Origin: an uncultured Oscillospiraceae bacterium
Lineage (GTDB): Bacteria; Bacillota; Clostridia; Oscillospirales; Oscillospiraceae
DNA: 10,599 nt
Assembly (NCBI GenBank): GCA_900762005.1
Contig: CAAFEV010000296.1
Span: forward strand, 1-10,599
Reading direction: 5' to 3'
The notes under the pieces are model-generated. The model worked only from the letters and a program-made list of their open reading frames with translations. It had not been told where the DNA came from and did not search any database. Made by a program: the position numbers and the translations under genes. Of the stretch, positions 1 to 7,890 are shown in pieces (position 1 is the stretch's first letter; every line of letters begins with the position of its first letter).

Positions 1-130
1 GCATTTACTTTTTCTGAGCCGAAAAAGAAAGATTTTCACGGCTCTGGAGACAATGGAAGTTTGTGATTTGAGTTTTTTCCAGATTTGAAATGCCCTATTT
101 GCTCTAAAACCATGAAATAAAAGTAAATGC
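1..130. repeat. 130-bp AT-rich element with 12-bp terminal inverted repeats
   Basis: Bases 1-12 (GCATTTACTTTT) are the exact reverse complement of 119-130 (AAAAGTAAATGC), enclosing 106 nt. Inside are further complementary arms: 16-21 GAGCCG with 39-44 CGGCTC, and 45-50 TGGAGA with 76-81, plus weak ATTT/AAAT pairing (83-86 with 115-118). Together these could fold as a closing stem with two or three branches. No open reading frame of note lies within it. It sits upstream of the miaB promoter, so it is not part of that leader. It could be a MITE-like insertion, a small structured RNA on either strand, or the 3' end of something to the left. The repeat starts at the window edge, so its true boundary is unknown. 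The inverted repeat is certain; the nature of the element is not. Confidence 0.5.
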
Positions 131-160
131 TGTTGCCGTGCTCTTTTTCCGTGTCAGCCC

Positions 161-189
161 TTGCAAACCGCAAGAAAAAATGCTAAAAT
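161..189 (+). promoter_or_regulatory. Sigma-A-type promoter for the miaB-mutS operon
   Basis: A -35 box TTGCAA (161-166) is followed by a 17-nt spacer and a -10 box TAAAAT (184-189). The bases TGC at 181-183 just before it form an extended -10 (TGn). Transcription would start near 196, leaving a leader of about 25 nt that contains the miaB ribosome binding site. The -35 lies in a small inverted repeat, CTTGC-N5-GCAAG (160-174), which could be an operator but is short. This is the best promoter match upstream of the operon. Confidence 0.6.
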
Positions 190-221
190 AAAGTGTTAAA
201 AACATTTGGAGGATATCCCGA

Positions 222-1625
222 TTGGAAACAAAAACGACTGTCATTTCGCCGGAGCAGCTGCGCCGTCAGCAAAGCTTCTGCGGCGAAATCCGAGAATACT
301 GGGCGGCACAGGGCATCACGCCCGTCGCATGGATTGACACCTACGGCTGTCAGCAGAACGAGGCGGACTCCGAACAGATCCGCGGCCTGCTCGATGCGGC
401 GGGCTACGGCTTTTCCGGCGGTGCCGAGGGTGCGGATTTGGTGCTGATGAACACCTGCGCCATTCGGGAACACGCCGAGCAGCGGGTGTTCGGCAATGTC
501 GGTGCACTGACGCACACGAAACGCCGCCATCCGCGGCAAAAAATCTTCCTGTGCGGCTGCATGATGGGGCAGCCCGCCGTCACCGAGCGCGTCAAAAGAT
601 CCTATCCCTATGTGGACGGCATTTTTTCCACCCATCATCTCTGGGAATTTCCGGAGCTGTTATACCGCGTACTGAAAACCGGCAAGCGCGTGTTTGCGGT
701 GGAGGATTCCGCCGGGTCAATTGCCGAGGGTCTGCCTGTCAAGCGCACGAACCCCCTTAAGGCATGGGTCAGCGTAATGTACGGCTGCAACAACTTCTGC
801 TCGTACTGCATCGTGCCCTATGTGCGCGGACGCGAGCGTTCCCGCCGACCCGAAGATGTTCTGAACGAATGCCGCGCCTTAATTGCCGGCGGCTACCGCG
901 AGATTACGCTTTTGGGGCAGAACGTCAATTCTTACGGCAAGGACCTGGGGCTCGGTGTGGATTTTGCCGGTCTGATGGCACAGGTTGCCAGTCTGCCCGG
1001 CGACTTCCGTCTGCGTTTTATGACCTCCCACCCGAAGGACGCGAGTAAAAAGCTCTTTGACACGATTGCCGCCCATCCGAAAATCTGCAAGCAGTTCCAT
1101 CTGCCGTTCCAGTCCGGCAACGACCGCGTGCTCAAGGCGATGAACCGGCATTATGACCGTGCGCAGTACCTGTCCTTAGTGGAATACGGGCGCAGCGTCA
1201 TGCCCGATTTGGTGCTGACAAGCGACGTGATTGTAGGCTTTCCCGGCGAAACGGAGGCGGAATTTAATGACACGCTCAGTCTGATTGAGCAGGTGCGCTA
1301 CGACGCGCTGTTCACCTTTATTTTTTCGCCCAGAGACGGCACGCCTGCCGCCGCAATGCCCGACGAAACGGCGAAGGCGGAGAAAAACCGTCGTTTTGAC
1401 CTTTTGTGTCAGGCGCAGAACCGCATTTCTGAGGAAAAGCACCGCGCCTACATCGGAAAAACCCTGCGCGTGCTTGTGGACGGGCGCGACGGCGACGCGC
1501 TGACCGCCCGCACCGACGGCGGCAGACTTGTCCGTTTCTCCGGCGGTGACGCGCTCCTCGGACAATTCATCGACCTGAAAATCACCGGCTGCTCCACGTG
1601 GAGTCTGCTCGGTGAACGGAAATAA
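222..1625 (+). CDS. miaB: tRNA-2-methylthio-N6-dimethylallyladenosine synthase MiaB
   Basis: Radical SAM methylthiotransferase that adds a methylthio group to C2 of N6-isopentenyladenosine at position 37 of tRNAs reading UNN codons; cytosolic, with two 4Fe-4S clusters. The 467-residue protein has the full family layout. The N-terminal MTTase domain has cluster cysteines C43 (TYGCQQNEAD), C79 (MNTCAIRE) and C113 (CGCMMGQ). The radical SAM motif CxxxCxxC is at C189, C193 and C196, followed by IVPYVRGRERSR. A C-terminal TRAM domain starts at about residue 405. The start is TTG at 222, chosen because GGAGG (208-212) stands 9 nt upstream and no in-frame ATG precedes the conserved domain. It is the first gene of the run, 27 nt before mutS. 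Its substrate is made by MiaA, encoded further down the same run. Confidence 0.96.
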   Translation: METKTTVISPEQLRRQQSFCGEIREYWAAQGITPVAWIDTYGCQQNEADSEQIRGLLDAAGYGFSGGAEGADLVLMNTCAIREHAEQRVFGNVGALTHTKRRHPRQKIFLCGCMMGQPAVTERVKRSYPYVDGIFSTHHLWEFPELLYRVLKTGKRVFAVEDSAGSIAEGLPVKRTNPLKAWVSVMYGCNNFCSYCIVPYVRGRERSRRPEDVLNECRALIAGGYREITLLGQNVNSYGKDLGLGVDFAGLMAQVASLPGDFRLRFMTSHPKDASKKLFDTIAAHPKICKQFHLPFQSGNDRVLKAMNRHYDRAQYLSLVEYGRSVMPDLVLTSDVIVGFPGETEAEFNDTLSLIEQVRYDALFTFIFSPRDGTPAAAMPDETAKAEKNRRFDLLCQAQNRISEEKHRAYIGKTLRVLVDGRDGDALTARTDGGRLVRFSGGDALLGQFIDLKITGCSTWSLLGERK

Positions 1626-1652
1626 AGAAACACACCGAAGGGAGACTCCCGT

Positions 1653-4244
1653 ATGGCAGAGCTTACACCGATGATGCGGCAATATTTGGAAATCAAAGAG
1701 CAGCAAAAGGATTGCATTTTATTCTTCCGTCTCGGCGATTTTTACGAGATGTTCAACGAGGATGCACTGCTTGCCTCAAAAGAGCTGGATTTAACGCTGA
1801 CCACCCGTGACCGAGGCAAGGAGAAGGACGAGCAGACGCCGATGTGCGGTGTGCCCTATCACTCCGCCGAGGGCTATATTGCTCGCTTGGTTTCCAAGGG
1901 CTACAAGGTCGCCATCTGCGAACAGACGGAGGATCCCGCCTTGGCAAAGGGCCTGGTAAAGCGCGATATACTGCGTGTCATCACCCCCGGCACCGTCATT
2001 GAAAGCTCCATGCTGGACGAAAGCCGCAATAACTATTTTGCCTGTGTCTACGGCGAGGGCGGCGGCTACGGACTGAGCTTCTGCGATGTCTCCACCGGTG
2101 CGTTTTACGCCACCGTCTGTGAGGGCGAGCAGGCGTTTGACCGTCTGCTTGCCGAGCTTGGCAGCTTTGCTCCGGCCGAGGTTTTGCGCGGCGGTGATGC
2201 AATTGCGAACAAAGCCCTGAACGAAGCCCTGCGCGAACGATTAAGCTGCTGCGCCGACGTGGGGGCGGACAGCCTGTTTGACCCCGGCGAAACCGCGCTT
2301 CTTGTCGAAAAGCAATTCTGCAAGCCTCTTGCGGCGTTAGGTATAACCGACAAGCCGCTGCTCTGGCGCAGTGCGGGCGCGCTGCTGAAAACCCTGCGAG
2401 AGCTGCAAAAGGTCAGCCTGCGCCACGTCCGCGAATTGGAGGTCTATGTCTCCGGGCGGTATTTAGAATTGGATTTCAATGCCCGCCGCAATTTAGAGCT
2501 GACTGAGACGCTGCGCGGCGGCGAAAAGCGCGGCTCTCTGCTCTGGGTGCTCGACAAAACCTCCACCTCCATGGGCAGCCGTCTGCTGCGCAGCTGGCTG
2601 GAGCGGCCTTTGCTAATTCCGAAGCGGATTGAGCAGCGGCTGAACGCCGTGGAGGAGCTGGCGAATGCCACCCTGCCGCGTCAGGAGCTGCAAGCCCTGC
2701 TGCGCAGTGTCACCGATTTAGAGCGTTCCACGGCACGGATTTCCACCGGCGCAGCGAATGCGCGGGACTTGCTTGCCCTCGGCAACGGCTGCGAGCCGCT
2801 GCCCGCAGTGAAGCAGGCACTTGCGCCCTTCACCTCATCCCTGCTCGTCACGCTCTGCTGTGAAATGGACGTTTTACAGGACGTCACGCAGTTGGTTCAC
2901 GCCTCGATTGTGGACGAACCGCCGTTCACCGTGCGCGAGGGCGGCATGATACGCACCGGCTACAGCGAGGAGCTGGACCGTCTGCGCGATATCGTCTCAG
3001 GCGGCAAGGAAACCCTTGCCGGCATTGAGGCGGCGGAAAAGGAAAAAACCGGTATCCGCAATCTGCGTGTCGGCTACAACCGCGTGTTCGGCTATTATAT
3101 TGAGGTAGCCAAGGGGCAGGTGTCACTTGTGCCGGACAGTTATATACGCAAGCAGACGCTCTCCACCGGCGAGCGGTATATCACGCCGGAGCTGAAGGAG
3201 CTGGAGAACACGCTTCTCACCGCGAAGGACCGCATCACCGCGCTGGAATACGACCTGTTCTGTTCTCTGCGCGACACCTTGGCGGAGCATCTTGCGCGCA
3301 TTCAGCGCACGGCGCAGATAATTGCCTGCGTAGATGTTCTGAGCAATTTTGCATCTCTCGCGGTCAAGAACCGCTATTGCAAGCCCGAGGTTGACCTCTC
3401 CGATGAAATTGTGATTACGGAGGGACGTCATCCGGTTGTCGAGCAGGTATTAAAGGACACTCTGTTTGTACCGAACGACACGCGGCTCGACTGCAACGCG
3501 AACCGCGTGGCAATCGTGACAGGGCCGAACATGGCGGGCAAATCGACCTATATGCGGCAGGTTGCGCTGATTGTGCTGATGGCGCAGATGGGTTGTTTTG
3601 TACCGGCGAGGGCGGCGCGCATCGGCGTGGTAGACCGCATTTTCACGCGCATCGGCGCGTCGGACGACCTTGCGATGGGCAAATCGACCTTCATGGTGGA
3701 GATGAGCGAGGTTGCCGACCTGTTGAACCACGCGACGAGCCGCTCGCTGCTCATTTTAGACGAAATCGGGCGCGGCACCTCGACCTTTGACGGCATGGCG
3801 ATTGCCCGCGCCGTGCTCGAATACGCCGCCGATAAAAAGCGGCTGGGGGCAAAGACGCTGTTTGCCACGCACTATCACGAGCTGACCGATTTAGAGCACG
3901 AGCTGGACGGCGTGAAGAACTATAACATCGTCGTTCGCAAGCGCGGCGCAGATATTGTTTTTCTGCGTAAAATCATCCCCGGCCCCGCCGACGGCTCTTA
4001 CGGTGTCGAGGTAGCGAAGCTGGCGGGACTGCCGCCGCGGGTCATCACCCGCGCAAGGGAGCTGCTGCTGGCACTGGAAAACGGCGCGCCCGTGCGCACC
4101 GTCACCGTTGCCGCAGACGACCAGCTCTCCATGACCGCGATGGCGAACGACGCCCTGCGCCAACGCTTGGAAACCCTCGCCATTGAGACCCTGACTCCGA
4201 TTGAAGCGATGAACGCCCTCTACGAGCTGAAAAAAATGCTATAA
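1653..4244 (+). CDS. mutS: DNA mismatch repair protein MutS
   Basis: Mismatch-recognition ATPase that starts methyl-independent mismatch repair and recruits MutL. At 863 residues it has normal MutS1 length. The mismatch-binding Phe-X-Glu is at F30-Y31-E32 (GDFYEMF). The ATPase domain has Walker A GPNMAGKST (624-632), Walker B LLILDE (to E704) followed by IGRGTST, and the switch histidine region FATHYHEL (737-744). Near the C-terminus, QLSMT (824-828) resembles a somewhat degenerate sliding-clamp-binding peptide; a helical tail ending ELKKML follows. ATG 1653 is preceded by GAAGGGAG (1637-1644). That SD lies in a small inverted repeat GGGAG-A-CTCCC (1640-1650), which might slightly mask it. 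mutL lies two genes downstream, separated by a membrane protease gene. Confidence 0.97.
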   Translation: MAELTPMMRQYLEIKEQQKDCILFFRLGDFYEMFNEDALLASKELDLTLTTRDRGKEKDEQTPMCGVPYHSAEGYIARLVSKGYKVAICEQTEDPALAKGLVKRDILRVITPGTVIESSMLDESRNNYFACVYGEGGGYGLSFCDVSTGAFYATVCEGEQAFDRLLAELGSFAPAEVLRGGDAIANKALNEALRERLSCCADVGADSLFDPGETALLVEKQFCKPLAALGITDKPLLWRSAGALLKTLRELQKVSLRHVRELEVYVSGRYLELDFNARRNLELTETLRGGEKRGSLLWVLDKTSTSMGSRLLRSWLERPLLIPKRIEQRLNAVEELANATLPRQELQALLRSVTDLERSTARISTGAANARDLLALGNGCEPLPAVKQALAPFTSSLLVTLCCEMDVLQDVTQLVHASIVDEPPFTVREGGMIRTGYSEELDRLRDIVSGGKETLAGIEAAEKEKTGIRNLRVGYNRVFGYYIEVAKGQVSLVPDSYIRKQTLSTGERYITPELKELENTLLTAKDRITALEYDLFCSLRDTLAEHLARIQRTAQIIACVDVLSNFASLAVKNRYCKPEVDLSDEIVITEGRHPVVEQVLKDTLFVPNDTRLDCNANRVAIVTGPNMAGKSTYMRQVALIVLMAQMGCFVPARAARIGVVDRIFTRIGASDDLAMGKSTFMVEMSEVADLLNHATSRSLLILDEIGRGTSTFDGMAIARAVLEYAADKKRLGAKTLFATHYHELTDLEHELDGVKNYNIVVRKRGADIVFLRKIIPGPADGSYGVEVAKLAGLPPRVITRARELLLALENGAPVRTVTVAADDQLSMTAMANDALRQRLETLAIETLTPIEAMNALYELKKML

Positions 4245-4257
4245 GAAGGGAGCCTCC

Positions 4258-4980
4258 ATGAACACCTTTTCCGACCGCACGTTGCTTTCACCGAGCCACC
4301 GTGAGCTGTACGGCGGTATCGGCTGCTGGATTGCCTATCAGTTGCTCTATCCGCTTCTTGCGTCTCTGCTGCTGCCCTATCTTGTTAAGAACACTGGCAC
4401 CGTCTATGCGGGCTTTTTGTACAATGCGCTGGTTCTGACCGCCACCGCAGTGACCGTCGTGTTTTTTTTCCGTCGGTTTCTGATTGCCTCTACGTTCCCG
4501 CTGCGGGAGAATGTGCGCAGGCTGCTGCTGTCCGTGCTGCTCGGGCTTTCGCTGTATCTTGCGTCGGCGTATCTGCTCAATGTTCTGGCGGCTCTGCTGC
4601 GTCTGAGCGCGGACAATTCCAACCAGAAAGCCGCCGAGACTTACTTGACGGCATATCCGCTCCCCTACGGGCTGTGCGTAATACTGCTCGCGCCCGTTGC
4701 GGAGGAAATTCTGGTACGCGGCGTAATCTTCGCGCCGCTGTGCAAAAAAAGCCCTCCGCTTGCATATGCCGTGTCGATACTTGTCTTTGGCGGGCTGCAC
4801 CTGATTGCGGGCATTGACGCGCGGCAGAACGCGGCGCAGCTTGCGCTTTCCTTCGTGCAGTATCTTCCCGCCGGAATTTTCTTCGGCTGGGTCTATCAGC
4901 GCACCCGGAGCATTTACGGTGCAATCTGCCTGCATATGCTCGTCAATACCGTCAGCGTCCTGCAAATTCTGTTTTTCTGA
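4258..4980 (+). CDS. CPBP family intramembrane metalloprotease (CAAX-protease/bacteriocin-processing type)
   Basis: Multi-pass membrane protein of 240 residues with about six hydrophobic segments (roughly 22-43, 52-71, 88-112, 136-160, 168-185, 197-213). It carries the three CPBP (ABI) catalytic motifs: EExxxR at E149-E150-R154, FxxxH at F177/H181 and HxxxN at H226/N230. Family members include Rce1-type CAAX proteases and bacteriocin-immunity proteins; the substrate of this one cannot be read from sequence. It sits 13 nt after mutS and 18 nt before mutL with its own SD (AAGGGAG, 4246-4252), so it is co-transcribed with mismatch repair genes without an obvious functional link. The gene holds a T8 run (4462-4469) and an A7 run (4744-4750), both potential slippage sites. 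No bacteriocin gene is nearby. Confidence 0.9.
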   Translation: MNTFSDRTLLSPSHRELYGGIGCWIAYQLLYPLLASLLLPYLVKNTGTVYAGFLYNALVLTATAVTVVFFFRRFLIASTFPLRENVRRLLLSVLLGLSLYLASAYLLNVLAALLRLSADNSNQKAAETYLTAYPLPYGLCVILLAPVAEEILVRGVIFAPLCKKSPPLAYAVSILVFGGLHLIAGIDARQNAAQLALSFVQYLPAGIFFGWVYQRTRSIYGAICLHMLVNTVSVLQILFF

Positions 4981-4998
4981 CACAAAGGAGGGCTTTTC

Positions 4999-6939
4999 AT
5001 GCCGAAAATTCAACAGCTTTCGCCCCATGTTGCGGATATGATAGCCGCAGGAGAGGTGGTGGAGCGTCCTGCCAGTGCCGCCAAGGAGCTGGTGGAAAAT
5101 GCGATTGACGCCGGTGCGACCCATGTGACTGTGGAACTGCAAAACGGCGGCATGACCTATCTGCGTGTCAGTGACGACGGCTGCGGCATGGCGCAGGAGG
5201 ACGCAAAGACGGCGTTTTTGCGTCACGCCACAAGTAAGCTGCGCGAAGCGTCTGACTTAGAAGCCATTGAAACCCTCGGCTTTCGCGGAGAAGCACTGGC
5301 GGCGATTTCCGCCGTCTCGCGCATCGATCTGCTGACCCGACCCGCGCAGGACACGCTCGGCACAAGTCTGCATCTGGAGGCGGGCGTGATTACCGAGTGC
5401 GGGGAGGCCGGCTGTCCCGCCGGCACGACCATCGTCGTCCGCGATTTGTTTTATAACACCCCTGCCCGTCTGAAATTCATGAAGCGCGACACCGTCGAGG
5501 CATCCGCTCTTGTTTCCGCCATGCAAAAGCTGGCGTTGGCGCATCCCGAGGTTGCCCTGCGCGTCCTGCGCGACGGCGAGGAGCAGCTATGCACCGCAGG
5601 TGACGGGCAGCTGCTCAGTGCCGTCACCGCCGTGCTCGGCAGGCAGGCAACCAAGGATTTTGTCAGTGTCGAGAGCCATTACGAGGCGTACCGTCTGAGC
5701 GGCTTCATCTCCCGCCCGACTGCCCCGCGCGGCAACCGCAGCAATCAGATTTTTCTGGTCAACGGCCGCTGTATCCGTTCAAAAACGCTGACCGCCGCCT
5801 TAGAGGAGGGCTACCGCAATCAGATGATGGTCGGTCGTTTTCCCTCCTGCGTGCTGCATCTGCACCTGCCGGAGCATCTGGTCGATGTCAATGTCCATCC
5901 GGCAAAAACCGAGGTGCGCTTTCTGCGCGAAAAAGAGATTTTCGAGTGCGTCTGCTACGGTGTACAGGGTGCGCTTGCCCGTGCCTCCGGGCGCGTGGAG
6001 CTGTCTCTCGGCAAAACGCCTGCGGCACAGCCCGGGGAAGGCTCCGCCCTGCGCGCCCCTGCGCTGAACGCTGTGCCTGCCGCTCCCCCGGCAGCCCCCG
6101 CCGCTCCCATAAAAGCGAAGCAGGAGTTTTTCCGTGAGATGAGCGCACAGGATTACCGCGCCTTTTCCAAGGTCATGACGGACGCGCCCCGTCCCTCCGT
6201 CGCAGCCCCCGTCCCCGCCGGGAGCAACCCTCCGCGTTCCGCAGTGCCGGGCTCTCCCGTCCGTCCCGTATCGCCGCGACCCGTCGATGTCGTGTTTCAG
6301 CCCTTTGAGGAGGAGAAAACGCCGCCGCAGACCGCCCCATCGCAGACAGCCCCGCTGCTTTCCGACGACGCCCCCGCCTACCGTCTGATTGGCGAGCTTT
6401 TCGACACCTATTTGCTCGTTGAGCAGGGACGCTCTCTTCTGTTGATTGACAAGCACGCGGCGCATGAGCGTCTGCTGTTTGAAAAATTCCGCAAAAGCAC
6501 CGAGCCGATAACCGCCCAGCTGCTGCTCACGCCGATTTTATTCACACCGGAGCGCGAGGAGGGCGCGGTATTGCTCGAAAATGAGGCTCTGCTTCATACC
6601 CTCGGCTTTGCGCTGTCGGAGTTCGGCGACGGTATGCTTGCCGTCCGGCAGTTGCCCACCGACCTCTCGGCGGACGATGCCGCAGCGAGTCTGAGTACGC
6701 TTGCCGCCGACCTGATGAGCGGCAAGCAACTCCCGCCGGAGGCACTGCGCGACCGGCTTTTGCACACGGTTGCCTGCAAGGCAGCAATCAAGGGCGGACG
6801 GTATACCGACCCCGCCGAGCGCGAGGCGTTGGTGCGCGAGGTGCTCACCCGTGACGATTTGAAATACTGCCCCCACGGCAGACCCATCTGCGCCGAACTG
6901 AGCGAAACGGCGTTAGCGCGGCAGTTCAAGAGGACATAA
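4999..6939 (+). CDS. mutL: DNA mismatch repair protein MutL (endonuclease type)
   Basis: Links MutS mismatch recognition to strand incision and excision. The 646-residue protein has an N-terminal GHKL ATPase with ELVENAIDAGA (catalytic E30, Mg-binding N34), DDGCGM (59-64) and GFRGEAL (94-100). A Pro/Ala-rich low-complexity linker spans about 335-455. The C-terminal dimerisation/endonuclease domain carries DKHAAHERLLFE (484-495), fitting DQHA(X)2E(X)4E except K for Q, then ACK (592-594) and CPHGRP (624-629), the zinc-site motifs of nicking MutL proteins. QLLLTPI (507-513) lies where B. subtilis MutL has its sliding-clamp motif. No mutH or dam is in the window, consistent with a Firmicutes-type pathway. 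ATG 4999 has a strong SD AAAGGAGGG (4984-4992). The stop is one nucleotide before miaA. Confidence 0.97.
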   Translation: MPKIQQLSPHVADMIAAGEVVERPASAAKELVENAIDAGATHVTVELQNGGMTYLRVSDDGCGMAQEDAKTAFLRHATSKLREASDLEAIETLGFRGEALAAISAVSRIDLLTRPAQDTLGTSLHLEAGVITECGEAGCPAGTTIVVRDLFYNTPARLKFMKRDTVEASALVSAMQKLALAHPEVALRVLRDGEEQLCTAGDGQLLSAVTAVLGRQATKDFVSVESHYEAYRLSGFISRPTAPRGNRSNQIFLVNGRCIRSKTLTAALEEGYRNQMMVGRFPSCVLHLHLPEHLVDVNVHPAKTEVRFLREKEIFECVCYGVQGALARASGRVELSLGKTPAAQPGEGSALRAPALNAVPAAPPAAPAAPIKAKQEFFREMSAQDYRAFSKVMTDAPRPSVAAPVPAGSNPPRSAVPGSPVRPVSPRPVDVVFQPFEEEKTPPQTAPSQTAPLLSDDAPAYRLIGELFDTYLLVEQGRSLLLIDKHAAHERLLFEKFRKSTEPITAQLLLTPILFTPEREEGAVLLENEALLHTLGFALSEFGDGMLAVRQLPTDLSADDAAASLSTLAADLMSGKQLPPEALRDRLLHTVACKAAIKGGRYTDPAEREALVREVLTRDDLKYCPHGRPICAELSETALARQFKRT

Positions 6940-6940
6940 C

Positions 6941-7873
6941 ATGGAGCAGCTGCTTTGCATCGTCGGCGCAACGGCAACGGGCAAGACCCGCCTGTCCGTT
7001 GCGCTTGCACAGACGCTCAACGCGGAAATCGTCTCCTTTGACTCCATGCAGGTCTATCGCGGCATGGAAATCGGCACCGCCGCCCCGACCAAGGAGGAGC
7101 AGGGCGGCATCCGCCACCATATGCTCGGCGTGGCAGACCCGCACGAGGCGTACTCTGTTGACCGTTACGTTACCGAAGCGGATGCCTGTGTGCAGGACAT
7201 TCTGTCTCGCGGCAAGCCCGTGCTTCTCGTCGGCGGCACCGGGCTGTATATTGACGCGCTGATTGCCGGAAGGCATTTTGCGCCCGCCGTCGCGCCGGAG
7301 CTGCGGCAAAGCCTTACGGCACGGCTCTCCGAGGAAGGGCTTGCGCCTCTGGTTGCGGAGCTGCAACGGCTTGACGCGCAGACCGCCGGCGAAATCGATT
7401 TAAAAAATCCCAAGCGTGTCCTGCGCGCCCTTGAGGTCTTTTTGCAGACCGGGCAGCCGCTTTCCGCGCATAACCGCGCCACAAGGGCACTGCCGCCGAG
7501 GTACCGCCCGCTGTGGCTGGGCTTGGATTATGCCGACCGGCAGACGCTTTGGGGGCGCATCGCCCTGCGCACGCAGCAGATGTTCTCTGCCGGATTGCCC
7601 GGTGAGGTGCGCCGCTTGCTTGCCTCGGGTGTACCTCCCGAGGCCACAAGCCTGCAGGCAATCGGCTACAAGGAGCTGCTGCCCGTGCTGCGCGGCGAGA
7701 CAAGCGAAGCCTCCGCGCAGGCGGAAATCATCCTGCACACGCGGCAGTACGCCAAGCGTCAGAAAACATGGTTCCGCCGCAACGGGCAGGTGCACTGGCT
7801 GACCTGCGACGGCGTATCGTTCCCCGAAATTTTCTCGCAGGCAAGACAGCAACTTTCCTATTTCGACAAATGA
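6941..7873 (+). CDS. miaA: tRNA dimethylallyltransferase MiaA
   Basis: Transfers the dimethylallyl group from DMAPP to N6 of A37 in tRNAs reading UNN codons, producing the substrate of MiaB. The 310-residue protein has P-loop GATATGKT (9-16), the DSMQVYRGM motif (34-42; D34 catalytic region), GGTGLYI (98-104), NPKRVLRALE (156-165), QAIGYKE (239-245) and RQYAKRQKTWFRR (268-280), all typical of the family. ATG 6941 begins one nucleotide after the mutL stop; its SD AAGAGGA (6928-6934) lies inside mutL, so translation is probably coupled. The order mutL-miaA-hfq matches E. coli. The last codons overlap a possible hfq promoter. Confidence 0.97.
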   Translation: MEQLLCIVGATATGKTRLSVALAQTLNAEIVSFDSMQVYRGMEIGTAAPTKEEQGGIRHHMLGVADPHEAYSVDRYVTEADACVQDILSRGKPVLLVGGTGLYIDALIAGRHFAPAVAPELRQSLTARLSEEGLAPLVAELQRLDAQTAGEIDLKNPKRVLRALEVFLQTGQPLSAHNRATRALPPRYRPLWLGLDYADRQTLWGRIALRTQQMFSAGLPGEVRRLLASGVPPEATSLQAIGYKELLPVLRGETSEASAQAEIILHTRQYAKRQKTWFRRNGQVHWLTCDGVSFPEIFSQARQQLSYFDK

Positions 7874-7890
7874 CCGCGTTAAAATATAAG
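7863..7890 (+). promoter_or_regulatory. Possible promoter for hfq at the end of miaA
   Basis: TCGACA (7863-7868, one mismatch to the sigma-A -35) and TATAAG (7885-7890, one mismatch to the -10) are separated by 16 nt. Initiation would fall near 7896-7898, just inside the loop of the inverted repeat at 7884-7922. Transcripts from here would therefore lack the 5' arm of that hairpin, while read-through operon mRNA would carry it. E. coli likewise has hfq promoters in the miaA region. Short AT-rich matches arise easily, so confidence is modest. Confidence 0.35.

Noticed and set aside
101..110. GTTTTAGAGC on the minus strand, like the start of type II-A CRISPR repeats
   Set aside because: A single decamer with no repeat units, spacers, cas genes or anti-repeat; chance match in AT-rich DNA.
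160..180. CTTGC-N5-GCAAG hairpin as a terminator
   Set aside because: Only five base pairs, followed by A residues rather than T on the + strand, and no T run after it on the minus strand. It overlaps the -35 box instead.
193..447. Plus-strand open frame starting at 193 in another frame
   Set aside because: Overlaps miaB out of frame, Arg/Ser-rich, and its ATG precedes the miaB SD. miaB from TTG 222 explains the region.
4288..5226. Long antisense open frame (312 codons) on the minus strand
   Set aside because: It lies opposite the CPBP gene and the start of mutL, is Gln/Arg/His-rich with no recognisable domain, and has no promoter or SD that I can see. It is the shadow of GC-rich coding sequence.
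5800..6465. 221-codon antisense open frame opposite mutL
   Set aside because: Gly/Arg-rich and mirrors the Pro/Ala linker of MutL; no family resemblance.
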